From NCBI GenBank assembly GCA_945861885.1, contig CAMAVR010000002.1:87171-151170 (forward strand): a DNA stretch of 64,000 nucleotides, given 5' to 3'. Of the stretch, positions 51,469 to 62,084 are shown piece by piece; the stretch's first letter is position 1, and every line of letters starts with the position of its first letter. The notes under the pieces were generated by a model. It worked only from the letters and a program-made list of their open reading frames with translations, did not search any database and was not told where the DNA came from. This DNA comes from Nannocystis exedens (GTDB lineage Bacteria; Myxococcota_A; Polyangia; Polyangiales; Polyangiaceae). The position numbers and the translations under genes were made by a program.

Positions 51469-54400
51469 GTCGAACATCCTTCCTGGTAGCGGGACGATTT
51501 GTGGGAAGGCGAACGGTAAAGCGTGAACCACGCCCAACGATGCTTTCAACTTCAATTGAGCCGGCGCTCGCCTCGACAATTTGCCGCGTGATCCATAATC
51601 CGAGCCCAAACCCCCCAAATTCACGTGTCGTTACGGCTCGTTCAAACTTCTGAAAGATCCTGTCTTGGTGAATCGAATCGATGCCGATCCCTTGATCGAT
51701 GACGCGAACGACCGCTTTCTTTGAGGCGTGCTTGCGTTCTACGGACAGTTCAATGCGGATCGGTTTCGATTGCCCATACTTTACGGCGTTTGCCAATAGA
51801 TTTGTAAAAATTTGATCGAGACGCAGGCGGTCCCAATAGCCTTCAATAGAGGTCTCCCCGTCGACCACGATGGGGCAATTTGCTTGGCGGCTCGATTCAG
51901 AAAATCGGGCTACAACTTCTTGCACAACCTCAGCAAGATTGAGCCGTTCGGTCTCGAGTTGGAGTTTTCCGGATGCCAATTTTGATACGTCGAGCAGCTG
52001 TTCGATCAACGTGGCGATGCGCCTCCCGCTCGAGGCAACTTTGCGAAGGCGATCGCCGACGTATGCAGTAGTGTCACGTTGAACAAGACGCTGAAGGCTC
52101 TCAATTTGCATTTGCAGCGCCGTGAGCGGAGTTTTTAGCTCGTGCCCGGCGATTGCGAGAAAGTCGTCGCGCGTCTGAACGGCCGTCTTCAAGTCGCCGT
52201 AGAGCCGCGCCTTCTCGATGGCGAGACCCGCGCGATCGGCCATGTCTTGAAGGAGCAACTGATCGCTGTCGACATACGGACAGTCTGATGTAACTCGCAC
52301 CATGGCAACTACGCCGATAGTTCGTGCACCAACGTTCAGCGGCACAGCCACAATGCTCCGGACGGGCTTTGAGGTGATCGACGCAAGGGCCGAATCGGTC
52401 GCCGATTCAATGGTGGGGTCGACGATTGGAATCAGAGTCGGCGCACCGGTTGCGATAACGTGGGCCGCAACGCCGGTCTTTGGAATGCGCTGCCCTACAC
52501 GAAGCGTTCTAACATCGGACGGACAATTGCCTGGATCGCATGCGGCAATCGACAGCTGGTCTCCTGAGGGGTCGGTGAGTTGAATAACGCAAAGTTCACC
52601 AATCAATTCGGCGGAGGCTCGCGCCGTCGCGTTCAAAATGGCATCTGATTCTTCAGTTGCTAGCGCGAATGTTCGCGACGCCTCGGCGAGAATCCGGAGG
52701 CGGCGCAGCTGCTCTTTCACCAATGCTTCGGAGCGCTCCGCGGCAAGTCTTGCCGCTTGGGCTTGCAATAGAAGCCGCTCGTTTTCAGCTGCTTTTGTTT
52801 GAGCGGTGATGTCGCGAAGCCCGCACGACAAAAGTCGACCGGTTGCAGTTTCCATCGGACTCAGACAAACTTCGAGCGGGAATTCGCTCCCGTTTTTCCG
52901 ACGCCCATAGATCGCCGGCTCGGTGCGGCTAATACGCCCGGTGGCTTCGAAATATCGATCGCGACGTTCTGCATGCCCTTCGCGCAAACGGTCCGGCATA
53001 AGCATCTCGGCAGAGTTCCCAATGAGCTCGTCTCGCGAATAGCCAAACATCGTTTCAGTTTGCGCATTCACGAACACGATTGCTCCCAGACGATTAACGA
53101 CGATCATCGCATCAGGTGCAGACTCCAGAAATGCCCGAAGTTGCGAAGCCTGTTTACGCTCTTCGCGCAGTTTCCGAATCGAGGATTCGGCGCGCTTGCG
53201 CTCAGTAAGATCGAGAACAAATGCGATGCAGTTGGGCGGGTCGAGCATTGCCATTGTGGTGACAACAGGCACGCGCGTACCGTCTTTGCGTACGAGCTCC
53301 CCCTCCCACGGTTGGGCAACCCCCTCCGCGACAAGCTGTTCATACGCGAGCATGTCGCTCTGTCCGTTGTAAGGCGCGCGTACTTTTTGTCGGGTAAGCA
53401 GTCCGGCCTGAAGGTCGTCGCGCGAATAGCCAACCATCGCGAGAAATGCGTCATTTGCTTCGCTAATTTTCCCGTCCGTGGTGCAGCGGACGATGCCGAT
53501 GATCCCCGCCCTGATAAGGTGGCGAAGGCCGGCCTGGTTCGAGCGGAGCGCATTTTCAGCCAGCTCGCGCTCAGCAATCGTTGTCGCGAGCTCAACGTTT
53601 TTGCGCGCCAATTCTGCAGCACGCTTTTCGGTCGCGTGTACGGCGCGCGCGCGATCCGAGATAGCGCCTCCGACGACCAGCGCGGTGATTGTCAAGCACT
53701 GCATGAACGCTTGAAGCGACTGAAATCGAACGTCGCCTGTCGAGCGGATGAATGGCCCAGTTCCTTGCACCGTCCCCACAATCCCGATCACGCAGGCGAT
53801 CGCGGACGCCATTGTTGCGCCACGCAATTCAAATCGAAGTGCCGCCCATATAAAAAGCGGAAAAAGCACATGCAGCGACCGCAATGGCGGTGCATGCATG
53901 TTGGGGTCGCGAATAAAAATCGCGATGCTCGCGAAGATCAATGCAGTCGTGAGCGTCGTTGCTTCGATGAGACGACGCGCATTGTACGTAATCGGAGGAA
54001 CTTGCGAAGCCCACGCAAGCAAAACCGGAGCGACGATCAAATTGCCTAATATCTTTGACAGCCACAACATTCCCCATATTCGCGGAAATTGTTCGCTGGG
54101 GATCACCCCTGCAAGTGCGATGCTTGTTGCGCCGATGGTGGAGCTAATCAAAGTGCTGAACCAAGAAGCGCCGACAACCAAAGCGCCAACATGCCGAAGG
54201 CTGAAGAACGCGCCGCCGAACCCTCCGAACGATCGCATCATATACACGCCGACAACCACCTCCAAAGCGCCTCCACCTGCGACTGCGAGCGCCAAAAGCG
54301 GAGGCGCGCCGGCGAAGGTGGCCAACGCGAAGACAGCGATGAAATGTGTCGGCACAAATTTAAATCCGCCTAGCAGGACAACCGCCAGAACGAATCCACC

Positions 54401-54535
54401 CGGCGCCCAGATCACCGGCACAAGGCTGCCGGGGCCGTGCATCGCAAGCGAAAGCCAACCAAGGGTCACGTAAGCAATTAGAAAGCCCGCATGAAGGCCT
54501 GCGTTGCGGATGAAAACTTTTGAATTGTCCGACAT
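51455..54535 (-). CDS. MASE1-PAS-PAS-GAF sensor histidine kinase
   Basis: A kinase of about 1026 residues. Residues 1-300 form a MASE1-like domain with about eight membrane segments. Two PAS domains follow (about 335-450 with GIVRCTTDGKISEANDAFLAMVGYS, and 465-590 with APDAMIVVNRLGAIVFVNAQTETMFGYS), then a GAF domain (about 640-780). The HisKA block is AIAGHELKTPLTALQMQIESL; the ATP-binding domain has QIFTNLLANAVKYG, DQGIGI and GGFGLGLWI, all intact. It likely senses a small molecule or redox signal at the membrane and passes phosphate to the overlapping downstream receiver. Confidence 0.92.
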   Translation of the reverse strand: MSDNSKVFIRNAGLHAGFLIAYVTLGWLSLAMHGPGSLVPVIWAPGGFVLAVVLLGGFKFVPTHFIAVFALATFAGAPPLLALAVAGGGALEVVVGVYMMRSFGGFGGAFFSLRHVGALVVGASWFSTLISSTIGATSIALAGVIPSEQFPRIWGMLWLSKILGNLIVAPVLLAWASQVPPITYNARRLIEATTLTTALIFASIAIFIRDPNMHAPPLRSLHVLFPLFIWAALRFELRGATMASAIACVIGIVGTVQGTGPFIRSTGDVRFQSLQAFMQCLTITALVVGGAISDRARAVHATEKRAAELARKNVELATTIAERELAENALRSNQAGLRHLIRAGIIGIVRCTTDGKISEANDAFLAMVGYSRDDLQAGLLTRQKVRAPYNGQSDMLAYEQLVAEGVAQPWEGELVRKDGTRVPVVTTMAMLDPPNCIAFVLDLTERKRAESSIRKLREERKQASQLRAFLESAPDAMIVVNRLGAIVFVNAQTETMFGYSRDELIGNSAEMLMPDRLREGHAERRDRYFEATGRISRTEPAIYGRRKNGSEFPLEVCLSPMETATGRLLSCGLRDITAQTKAAENERLLLQAQAARLAAERSEALVKEQLRRLRILAEASRTFALATEESDAILNATARASAELIGELCVIQLTDPSGDQLSIAACDPGNCPSDVRTLRVGQRIPKTGVAAHVIATGAPTLIPIVDPTIESATDSALASITSKPVRSIVAVPLNVGARTIGVVAMVRVTSDCPYVDSDQLLLQDMADRAGLAIEKARLYGDLKTAVQTRDDFLAIAGHELKTPLTALQMQIESLQRLVQRDTTAYVGDRLRKVASSGRRIATLIEQLLDVSKLASGKLQLETERLNLAEVVQEVVARFSESSRQANCPIVVDGETSIEGYWDRLRLDQIFTNLLANAVKYGQSKPIRIELSVERKHASKKAVVRVIDQGIGIDSIHQDRIFQKFERAVTTREFGGFGLGLWITRQIVEASAGSIEVESIVGRGSRFTVRLPTNRPATRKDVRHALV

Positions 54536-54628
54536 TGAGACCAATGTAGGACGGTCGCCATAGCCTTGGTAAAAGATCGCCTATCTCATTTTCGCGAGAG
54601 GGCGCGAGGTACCGGCCACGTACCGGCG

Positions 54629-55555
54629 CTAGATGGCTAACCGCACGAATACATCTTCTAGCGACTCGCGCTTAGAGGCGACCGACTCAATTTTTGCACC
54701 TGAATCGAGAGCGGCGCGCAAAATTTCATTGAGCGCGTGCAGCCCGTCGACTTCAAGCACGGTGGTTGCACCCAAATCTTGAACGGGGCGCCCCAGCCGA
54801 CGCGCCACTTCGAGCAATGCCCCCGTAGCACCGGACACGGTAACTTCTGAGCGCTGGGCATCGTCGCGCATGATTTCGTGCATTGGGCCGCTTAAAACAA
54901 CCTGCCCCTGGCGCAAAATGCATACGCGGTCGCAAAGCAGCTCGACATCACTCAGGACGTGGCTGGAAAAGAACACCGTATGTCCTTTTGCGCGTTCACC
55001 CAAAATCAGGTCGCGAACTTCTTTTCGTCCCATCGGGTCGAGTCCACTCATCGGTTCATCGAGAATCAAAAGCTCTGGCTCATGTACGATAGCGGCGGCG
55101 AGCCCCACGCGCTGTACCATCCCTTTTGAGAGAGTTCGGACCTGTCGATCGATCGCCGAGGTCATTCCTACTTGGTCGATCGTAGTCTCAACTCGCGACA
55201 ACAGTCGCCGGCCATGCAGACCGTTGAGCTCTCCACAAAGCGATACAAATTCGCGCGGGGTTAGATGCGGATAAATATAAGGATTTTCTGGTAAAAAACC
55301 GACTTTTCCCATGACTTCGTGACACGGCGCCGGCACCCCGAAGAGCCGCTGCACTCCACGGGTTGGGAAGACGAGCCCGGTGAGCATTTTGATCGTCGTC
55401 GTTTTGCCTGCGCCGTTCGGCCCCAGAAATCCAAAAATCTCGCCCCGGCGAACCGAAAACGTAACCCCCCGAACCGCTTCGACGCGCCGGCCGGTCAGAG
55501 GTTTGCGAAATATTTTGAACAGTTGCTCGACCTCAACGATCGCTTCTTCTGTCAT
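54629..55555 (-). CDS. ABC-2-type transporter ATPase
   Basis: A 308-residue ABC ATPase from the ATG at 55555, with GGAGGGG about 9 bases upstream. It has Walker A GPNGAGKTT, the block GFLPENPYIYPHLTPREF, signature TLSKGMVQRVGLAAAIVHEP and Walker B LLILDEPMSGLDPMGRKEV. The C-terminal 80 residues match the usual tail of export ATPases of the NatA/Gld/CcmA-like group. No permease gene lies next to it, so its membrane partner is elsewhere. Confidence 0.9.
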   Translation of the reverse strand: MTEEAIVEVEQLFKIFRKPLTGRRVEAVRGVTFSVRRGEIFGFLGPNGAGKTTTIKMLTGLVFPTRGVQRLFGVPAPCHEVMGKVGFLPENPYIYPHLTPREFVSLCGELNGLHGRRLLSRVETTIDQVGMTSAIDRQVRTLSKGMVQRVGLAAAIVHEPELLILDEPMSGLDPMGRKEVRDLILGERAKGHTVFFSSHVLSDVELLCDRVCILRQGQVVLSGPMHEIMRDDAQRSEVTVSGATGALLEVARRLGRPVQDLGATTVLEVDGLHALNEILRAALDSGAKIESVASKRESLEDVFVRLAI

Positions 55556-55728
55556 TGTTGCTTGCCCCTCCAGCGAACTCGAGCTACCTTGACGCGCCCA
55601 GTTGGTGGTATCAGAACGCGGGCCCCAATCCGGGGAGCGCGTTTTTTTTTGCCACATCGCTCAAATTCAAGCTGCAAAAGCACGTCCTGCACACGTTACC
55701 GCGATCGACAGATGTCACACTACGATAG

Positions 55729-56298
55729 ATGATGCCCGAATCGACCCAAAAATCTGCAAACGAACCGGATAGCGCCAAACTGGCGGCGCTGACGGCGATT
55801 GCCGAGCCCATCGCGCGCGCACACGGCGGCGAAGTGGTCGATATCGAACTCCGTTTAGAAAAAACGGCCACCAAAAACGGGTGGGTGCTTCGTATCTTGG
55901 TCGAGCGGCTAGGGGCAGCAGAGAAGAATTTGTCGACAGAAGAGGCCGCGGTCGACCTCGATTTGTGCGCCGGAATCGCGCGCGAATTGGCCCCCGCCCT
56001 CGACGCAGCCGATCTTATCGAGGATGCCTACGACCTTGAAGTCGGTTCGCCGGGCATCGAGCGCGAGCTTCGAGGAGAGCGTGATTTTGGCCGCTTCAAG
56101 GGGAAGAAAGCAAAGTTAAAGCTCTCGTCTCCAGTCGCCGGGTCGAAAGTGTTTGCCGGCATTTTAGGGCCGGTAGTTGAGGGGAAGTTAACCGTGACCG
56201 ACGGGAAGCGCGTGGTCGAAGTACCGATCACCGAGATCGTCTCGGCGCGGCTCGTTTTTGAATTTGGTCCGGCACCGAAACCGGGGAAAAGAAAGTAG
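55729..56298 (+). CDS. rimP: Ribosome maturation factor
   Basis: A 189-residue protein with the RimP blocks LTAIAEPIARAHGGEVVDIELR, AVDLDLCAGIARELAPALD and DAYDLEVGSPGIERELRGERDFGRFKGKKAKLKL. It assists maturation of the 30S subunit. It is the first gene of the rimP-nusA-ylxR-infB-rbfA operon. The 173 bp before it, shared with the divergent ABC ATPase gene, would hold both promoters; none is clear enough to mark. Confidence 0.93.
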   Translation: MMPESTQKSANEPDSAKLAALTAIAEPIARAHGGEVVDIELRLEKTATKNGWVLRILVERLGAAEKNLSTEEAAVDLDLCAGIARELAPALDAADLIEDAYDLEVGSPGIERELRGERDFGRFKGKKAKLKLSSPVAGSKVFAGILGPVVEGKLTVTDGKRVVEVPITEIVSARLVFEFGPAPKPGKRK

Positions 56299-56314
56299 TT
56301 CCAAAGGGAAAACA

Positions 56315-57991
56315 ATGGCCATTTCGCACCAACCAACCGGGCAATCGGACCTCAATCTTCTTCAAGCGATCGAAATGGTCGCGAAGGATAAGGGGATCGA
56401 CCGCAATCGCCTTGTAAAGACAGTTGAAGAGGCGATTTTAAAGGCTGCGCAAAGTGCGTTCGGGATCGATCGCGAGCTCGAGTCGAAATTTAACGAGCAG
56501 ACGGGCCAAGTCGATCTGTTTCAGTACATGACCGTCGTCGAAGAGGTCGACGACGACGAGCGCGAGATCAGTGTCGAAGACGCTAAGCGTTGTGGCCTTG
56601 ATGCCGAGATTGGCGAAGATCTCGGTTTTCAGATTTTTTGGCATCCGGCCGATGCGAAAAAAGCGGCCGAGCAAGATCGCGAGTTCGGCGATATTCTGAT
56701 GGTCAAGCAGGCCCGCTCCACATTCGGGCGCATCGCAGCGCAGACGGCGAAGCAGGTGCTTATTCAGCGCGTTCGCGATGAAGAGCGCGATCTAATTTAC
56801 AACGAGTTCAAAGATCGCAAAGGCGAGCTCATCAAAGGGGTCGCCCGGCGATTTGAAAAAGGGAACAACATTATCGTCGATCTAGGGCGAACCGAGGCGA
56901 TTTTGCCGGTGCGCGAGCAGACGCCGCGCGAGACGTATCGCCCAGGCGACCGGATCGTTGCGTATGTCAAAGAGATCGATCGCGAAGCGCGCGGCCCGCA
57001 AGTGATTCTAAGCCGCTGCGATCCGAAGCTCGTCGAGAAGCTTTTTGAAGCCGAAGTCCCCGAGATTTACGAAGGGATCGTGAAAGTCGTCGCGGTCGCC
57101 CGAGAAGCAGGCGCGCGTTCAAAAATTGCCGTCATGAGCCGAGATAGCGACGTCGACCCAGTCGGCGCATGCGTCGGGATGAAGGGGTCGCGCGTGCAGG
57201 CTGTCGTGCAGGAGCTGCGCGGCGAAAAGATTGACATCGTTCCGTACGATCGCGATCCGGCACGATTTGTCTGCGCAGCAATCCAGCCAGCCGAAGTCAC
57301 GAAAGTGATCGTCGACGAAGCCGACGGGCGGATGGAACTTGTTGTTCCAGACGAAAAGTTGTCGCTCGCCATCGGGCGAAAAGGGCAAAACGTGCGGCTC
57401 GCAGCGCAGCTTTCCGGTTGGAAGCTCGACATCATCAGCGAGTCAAAGTTCAAGCAGATGGAAGAAGAGGCGATCACCGCGCTTCAGCAGATCGACGGCG
57501 TCACCGACGCGATCGCACGAAGCATGTATCGACTTGGGTTCCGTGCTCTCGAAGAGCTTGCCGAAGCGGCCGAAACAGAGCTCGCGGGGATTCCGGGGCT
57601 CGGCGGCACGGAAGTCGCGCAGCGCATCAAGAAGAGTGCCGAAGAGACGCTCGAGCGATTGCGACAAGAGCGAATCACGCTTGCGTCGAATCGAACCGAG
57701 CCGCTCACCGGCCGTGAGCGAATGCTCTTCGTGCAAGGGATTGGCGATCGCACGGTTCAGCTGCTTGAAGACGCTGGTTACCGCACGGTCGAAGATATCC
57801 GCCGCGAAGAGGAAGATAAACTTGCGGTCAAGAGCGGGCTCGGGATCAAAAAAGCCAGGGCGATTAAGCAGGGCGTTGAGCACTTTTTGGGGAGCGAATC
57901 AAAAGTAATCGACGCCGCGCGGACACAAGCTGCATCGCGCGCTGCAGGAGGCGCTTCGCAGGATGGGTCGGGCGGTGTAGGAGAGGGCTGA
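56315..57991 (+). CDS. nusA: Transcription termination/antitermination protein NusA
   Basis: A 558-residue NusA from the ATG at 56315 (AAAGGG site). The N-terminal RNA-polymerase-binding domain is followed by the S1 domain (KGEL[26 protein letters not shown]), two KH domains ([28 protein letters not shown] and [24 protein letters not shown]), and two C-terminal helix-hairpin-helix (AR-like) repeats. In the same frame directly after its TGA the sequence would code for a Lys/Ala-rich stretch. Confidence 0.95.
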   Translation: MAISHQPTGQSDLNLLQAIEMVAKDKGIDRNRLVKTVEEAILKAAQSAFGIDRELESKFNEQTGQVDLFQYMTVVEEVDDDEREISVEDAKRCGLDAEIGEDLGFQIFWHPADAKKAAEQDREFGDILMVKQARSTFGRIAAQTAKQVLIQRVRDEERDLIYNEFKDRKGELIKGVARRFEKGNNIIVDLGRTEAILPVREQTPRETYRPGDRIVAYVKEIDREARGPQVILSRCDPKLVEKLFEAEVPEIYEGIVKVVAVAREAGARSKIAVMSRDSDVDPVGACVGMKGSRVQAVVQELRGEKIDIVPYDRDPARFVCAAIQPAEVTKVIVDEADGRMELVVPDEKLSLAIGRKGQNVRLAAQLSGWKLDIISESKFKQMEEEAITALQQIDGVTDAIARSMYRLGFRALEELAEAAETELAGIPGLGGTEVAQRIKKSAEETLERLRQERITLASNRTEPLTGRERMLFVQGIGDRTVQLLEDAGYRTVEDIRREEEDKLAVKSGLGIKKARAIKQGVEHFLGSESKVIDAARTQAASRAAGGASQDGSGGVGEG

Positions 57992-58067
57992 GCAAACAGA
58001 AGAAGCGGGAGCCAAAAAACGGCAGCTAAGAAAAAGGCAGCCAAGAAGAAGGCAGATTGGGTGAAGC

Positions 58068-58739
58068 GTGGAGAGCTTGATTGCAGTGACCGATACCAAG
58101 ACGAAAGAGCAGAGCGGGTCGCGACGAAGCGGCACCGAGCGCACGTGCGTCGGTTGCGGTCAGGTCGATACGCTCGATGCTTTGGTTCGTGTCGTGCTTC
58201 ATGAGATCCCAAATCCCAGCGCAGGCGCTTTTATGAATGCCGTCGTCGTCGATGCAAAAGGCGGCCAATCGGGGCGGGGTGCTCGCGTGCATCCGCAACC
58301 GGCGTGTGTTGCACGAGCTTGCAAAGGGGGCTTCTCAAAAGCGTTTCGCCGCCAAGTTCAAGCTGACGTGTCAGAGCTCTGCGAAGCAATTCGTGCAGCT
58401 CTAACGCATCGAGTGCAAGGGTTACTCGTTGCGGCGCGAGGTGCCCGATTGATTGAAGTGGGGGCCGATGCAGCGTGCGAAGCGCTGCGCGCAGGTGCAC
58501 CGCTCGCCGTGGTAGCAAGAGATGCGGCGTCGGTGGTAACGCGTGAGCCGTTAGCGCGCGCAATCGCCGAAGGGCGGGCCGTTGTGTGGGAAGATAAGGC
58601 GGCACTTGGGCGTGCGTGCGGTCGGCAAGATGTTGCGGTGGTCGCAGTATGCGACGGCCGCATCGCCGCCGAAATTCGTCGAGCCTGTGTGGCTGCCGAT
58701 GCAGTGTTGAGCCGAGTTACTGGCTCGGAGAGTTGTTAG
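58068..58739 (+). CDS. YlxR (DUF448) domain fused to an L7Ae-like domain
   Basis: A 223-residue protein from a GTG start. Residues about 22-100 are the YlxR RNA-binding domain: [19 protein letters not shown], then [27 protein letters not shown]. Residues about 105-200 resemble a ribosomal L7Ae-like domain ([37 protein letters not shown]). In many Firmicutes these are two separate genes between nusA and infB (ylxR and ylxQ); in Myxococcota-like bacteria a fusion is plausible. It probably binds RNA or RNase P, as reported for YlxR (RnpM). It sits between nusA and infB, as expected. Confidence 0.85.
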   Translation: MESLIAVTDTKTKEQSGSRRSGTERTCVGCGQVDTLDALVRVVLHEIPNPSAGAFMNAVVVDAKGGQSGRGARVHPQPACVARACKGGFSKAFRRQVQADVSELCEAIRAALTHRVQGLLVAARGARLIEVGADAACEALRAGAPLAVVARDAASVVTREPLARAIAEGRAVVWEDKAALGRACGRQDVAVVAVCDGRIAAEIRRACVAADAVLSRVTGSESC

Positions 58740-58762
58740 AAATGCAGGTTGCGGGAGGTTCG

Positions 58763-61672
58763 ATGAGCAGAGTGCGCGTATACGAGGTTGCGAAGCAGCT
58801 GAACCTCGACCCAAAGACAGTGGTGGCTCTTTTTCAGGCCATTGGTGTCAGCGACGTGCGGAATCACATGAGCTCCGTCGAGCCTGATGCGATTGAACGT
58901 GCGAAGCGTCACCTAGAGAAGCAGAAGACACACGATGTCGTCGAAGAGCGAATTCGACCTACAGTCGTGAAGCGACGAGCGGTTGCAAAGCCAATCGAGC
59001 CTGCGCAAGCATCGGCGGTCGCCTTGCCGCCAACTCCGCCGTCGTCGCATGCGATCGACCGGGGGAGCCGAGTTTCAACGGCGCGACTGAGTGCGAAATC
59101 GCTCGATCGCGAGAGCCGTTCGACGATCGCTCCACCAGCGCCGTCTTCGGCCCGCCCATTTCACGGAAGAGGGCTCGAGGGAGACGACGAAGAGTCGATC
59201 GCCGCTGAAAAACCGCAGGTTCCTATGGATCTCCCATCGGAACGGCCGATTCCGGCGGAGCGGGTAAGCGCGCGCCGATTGAGCGGAGCGTCGGGGGAGC
59301 TTCCGGCATCGCGCGAGAGCACCGCGCGGCTGTCGATGAGCGGGTCGACAGAAGGCGTGCCGGTAGCGGCACCTTCGGGTCGAAAGTTGGCTCACTCGCG
59401 CACCGTCTCCGAGGTGGTGTCGCCCGGGTTTGAGCCGATCGAAGAAGCGTTGTTGCATTCGCAAGAGGCGATCGAGGCGGTCGAGCGGTTTGAAGAGCCG
59501 CCGGTAACACCCGATCCGGGCGCTGTTTCACCAACCGCGAGCGGTTCCGATACGCCGGCTCCGGTCCGTCCAAGCAGTCCGCCCAAAACGGGCGTGCACT
59601 ACTGGGCCGGGCGTCCAGGCGTCCCGATGCCGACGGCGATTCCGCGTTTAGGTCCACAGCCAAATATGGGGAGTTCTACGCCGCGTCGTGTGCAATACGA
59701 TCCGCGTGCAGGTGCTGCATCGACGCCAGCCCGGCGTGAAGTGCGTGCGCCTGGGCAGCAGTCGCGTGGGCCGGCAAATCGTGGCGGAGCAGGTGGTCAA
59801 ACCGGTTTCGGACGGCGTCCGATGGCCGGCGGCATGCGTAAGGCAGGTGGTGTGTCATCGACACAAGAGATGAGCGCCCACAAAAAAGTCATTCGCATCG
59901 AAGAAAACATCACGCTGCAGTCGATGGCAGGGCGCATGTCGCTCAAATCGACCGAGCTCTTGATGAAGCTTTTGTCGATGGGCATGACAGGCGTGCACAT
60001 CAACACGACGCTCGATGCCGATACCGCAAAAATCCTCGCATCCGAATTCGGATGGGAAATTGAAGATGTTGCGCTCAGCGAAGAGGCGAACATCGCGGCG
60101 GCCCGCGGCGAAGAAGTCGCCAAGCCTGACGGCAAAGTGGTCGTGACCGAAGGGGCCGATTTGCGCTCCGAGCGCGCGCCAGTCGTCACAGTCATGGGGC
60201 ACGTCGATCACGGAAAGACGAGCCTGCTCGATAAAATTCGCAAAGCGAATGTCGCCGGCGGCGAAGCCGGCGGGATTACGCAGCACATCGGCGCATACCG
60301 AGTGTCGACATCAAAGGGTCCGATCGTCTTTCTAGACACGCCGGGCCACGAGGCGTTTACGCAGATGCGGGCCCGCGGGGCGAGCGTCACCGATATCGTT
60401 GTACTTGTTGTTGCAGCCGATGACGGCGTGATGCCGCAGACGCGCGAAGCGGTCAATCACGCCCGTGCGGCAAAGGTGCCTATCATCGTTGCGGTCAACA
60501 AGATTGATAAGCCGGGTGCCGACCCAGAGCGCGTGAAGCGCGAGTTGGTCGAGATCGGGCTTCAGCCGGAAGAGTGGGGCGGCGATACGATTTTCGTCAA
60601 CGTGTCAGCAAAGACAGGTGTCGGAATCGAACAGCTGCTTGAGATGCTCGGCCTTCAGTCCGAGGTGCTTGAGCTCAAAGCAAACGCGAAGCGTGCCGCA
60701 AGCGGTACGGTGCTCGAAGCGCTCCTCGATCGAGGGCGAGGGCCGGTCGCGCGCGTTCTCGTACAAGACGGCACGTTGCGTGTCGGCGATTTCGTTCTCG
60801 CAGGACCAGGCTTCGGCAAAGTTCGCGCGATGACAAACGAGCACGGTAAGCAAGTGCATGAAGCCGGGCCGTCGACGCCCGTCGAAATTCTCGGTCTGTC
60901 AGAAGTGCCAGGGGCAGGCGACCCAATGGACGTCGTAAAAGACGCGAAAAAGGCGCAAGAAATCGCAGAAGGGCGTCGAGGCAAAGTGGCTCGGAGCCTC
61001 ATTCCGTCGACCGCAAAAGTTTCGCTCGAAGAGCTTTCAAAGCGAATGACCGATTCAGGGCTGCTCGAATTGCGCGTTGTCGTCAAGGGCGACGTGCAAG
61101 GGTCGGTCGAAGCGGTTGCCGAAGCGTTGGCGAAGCTGAGTACCGATCGCGTGAAGCTGCTGATGATTCACGCGGGGGTCGGCGCGATCACCGAAGGTGA
61201 CGTCAATCTGGCGATTGCGGCGAAAGCGATTCTTCTTGGGTTCAACGTTCGTCCCGCCGGAAAAGCGGCAATGTTGGCCGAAGAGAACAAGATCGAAATT
61301 CGCGTCTACTCGGTCATCTACTCCGCGGTTGATGACATTCGCAGCGCGATGGAAGGGCTACTTCCACCAACGTTGGTCGAACGTAAATCGGGGAGCGCCG
61401 AAATTCGCCAAGTCTTCAAAGTCAAAAACGGGGCGATCGCTGGCTGTTACGTGACGCAAGGTTCCGTAAAACGTTCGTCGCGCTCACGCCTTATGAGAGA
61501 CGGCGCAATGCTTTGGGAGGGGAAAGTGGCAACATTGAAGCGCTTCAAAGAAGACGTGAAAGAGGTTGCTGAAGGGTTTGAATGCGGGATCAGCCTCGAT
61601 GGCTTCAGCGAGATCAAAGAGGGCGACTTCATCGAGACGTACGAAATCGATGAGATTAAGCAGAAGCTCTAA
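58763..61672 (+). CDS. infB: Translation initiation factor IF-2
   Basis: A 969-residue IF-2. GGGAGG lies just before the ATG at 58763, and the first residues ([16 protein letters not shown]) are the IF2-N domain. A long Ser/Pro/Arg-rich linker (about 60-370) is followed by a second IF2-N-like domain and the GTPase: [22 protein letters not shown] and NKIDKPGAD, then domains II, III and the C-terminal initiator-tRNA-binding domain ending [14 protein letters not shown]. It brings fMet-tRNA to the 30S subunit. The linker is long compared with E. coli, as in other large-genome bacteria. Confidence 0.96.
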   Translation: MSRVRVYEVAKQLNLDPKTVVALFQAIGVSDVRNHMSSVEPDAIERAKRHLEKQKTHDVVEERIRPTVVKRRAVAKPIEPAQASAVALPPTPPSSHAIDRGSRVSTARLSAKSLDRESRSTIAPPAPSSARPFHGRGLEGDDEESIAAEKPQVPMDLPSERPIPAERVSARRLSGASGELPASRESTARLSMSGSTEGVPVAAPSGRKLAHSRTVSEVVSPGFEPIEEALLHSQEAIEAVERFEEPPVTPDPGAVSPTASGSDTPAPVRPSSPPKTGVHYWAGRPGVPMPTAIPRLGPQPNMGSSTPRRVQYDPRAGAASTPARREVRAPGQQSRGPANRGGAGGQTGFGRRPMAGGMRKAGGVSSTQEMSAHKKVIRIEENITLQSMAGRMSLKSTELLMKLLSMGMTGVHINTTLDADTAKILASEFGWEIEDVALSEEANIAAARGEEVAKPDGKVVVTEGADLRSERAPVVTVMGHVDHGKTSLLDKIRKANVAGGEAGGITQHIGAYRVSTSKGPIVFLDTPGHEAFTQMRARGASVTDIVVLVVAADDGVMPQTREAVNHARAAKVPIIVAVNKIDKPGADPERVKRELVEIGLQPEEWGGDTIFVNVSAKTGVGIEQLLEMLGLQSEVLELKANAKRAASGTVLEALLDRGRGPVARVLVQDGTLRVGDFVLAGPGFGKVRAMTNEHGKQVHEAGPSTPVEILGLSEVPGAGDPMDVVKDAKKAQEIAEGRRGKVARSLIPSTAKVSLEELSKRMTDSGLLELRVVVKGDVQGSVEAVAEALAKLSTDRVKLLMIHAGVGAITEGDVNLAIAAKAILLGFNVRPAGKAAMLAEENKIEIRVYSVIYSAVDDIRSAMEGLLPPTLVERKSGSAEIRQVFKVKNGAIAGCYVTQGSVKRSSRSRLMRDGAMLWEGKVATLKRFKEDVKEVAEGFECGISLDGFSEIKEGDFIETYEIDEIKQKL

Positions 61673-62055
61673 TGCCCTCTCCAGGCGTCAAACGGGCGGT
61701 TCGCGTAGCGGAACGAGTGCGAAAAGAGTTGGCGCTCGTGATCGCAACTGAAATACGTGACCCTCGCGCTGCGGGGGTCAACGTAACTCGCGTTGAAATG
61801 ACCGACGACCTTCGAACCGCGCGTGTATTTTTTTCGCTGCTTACCGGCGGCGATGACCCAAAAATACGCTCGGAAGCGGAGGTCGCGCTGGCAGGGGCAT
61901 CAGGGATGATTCGCCGCGAAGTAAGCAGTCGCGTCGGGCTTCGCTACGCCCCCGACCTTCGGTTTATTTTCGACAACCAGGGGGACAAAATTACAGCGGT
62001 CGAGCGCGTGCTAGCCGAGATTCGCGACGAAGAGAAGGCACGCAATAAACAGTAG
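61672..62055 (+). CDS. rbfA: Ribosome-binding factor A
   Basis: A 127-residue KH-fold protein that binds 30S precursors and helps mature the 5' end of 16S rRNA. Its ATG shares a base with the infB stop (TAATG). Visible blocks are RVRKELALVIATEIRDPRAAGVNVTRVEMTDDLRTARVFFS and SRVGLRYAPDLRFIFDNQGD. It is the last gene of the translation operon here; truB, often next, is absent. Confidence 0.93.
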   Translation: MPSPGVKRAVRVAERVRKELALVIATEIRDPRAAGVNVTRVEMTDDLRTARVFFSLLTGGDDPKIRSEAEVALAGASGMIRREVSSRVGLRYAPDLRFIFDNQGDKITAVERVLAEIRDEEKARNKQ

Positions 62056-62068
62056 TAATCGGCACCCC

Positions 62069-62084
62069 GAAAGGCGCGCCTTTC
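62069..62084. terminator. Palindrome between convergent rbfA and lipoprotein genes
   Basis: GAAAGGCGCGCCTTTC is a perfect 16-bp palindrome, which can fold to a 6-bp stem with a CGCG loop. It sits in the gap between two convergent stops. There is no U-tract in either direction, so terminator function is uncertain. Confidence 0.4.

Noticed and set aside
52799-54049. A 416-codon open frame on the plus strand opposite the MASE1 kinase
   Set aside because: It mirrors the codon pattern of the kinase gene, is Arg/Cys/His-rich without any domain, and the kinase on the other strand has full domain support.
55556-55728. Riboswitch or promoter in the gap before rimP
   Set aside because: A TTGACG at 55589 lacks a matching -10 at proper spacing and no riboswitch pattern is evident.
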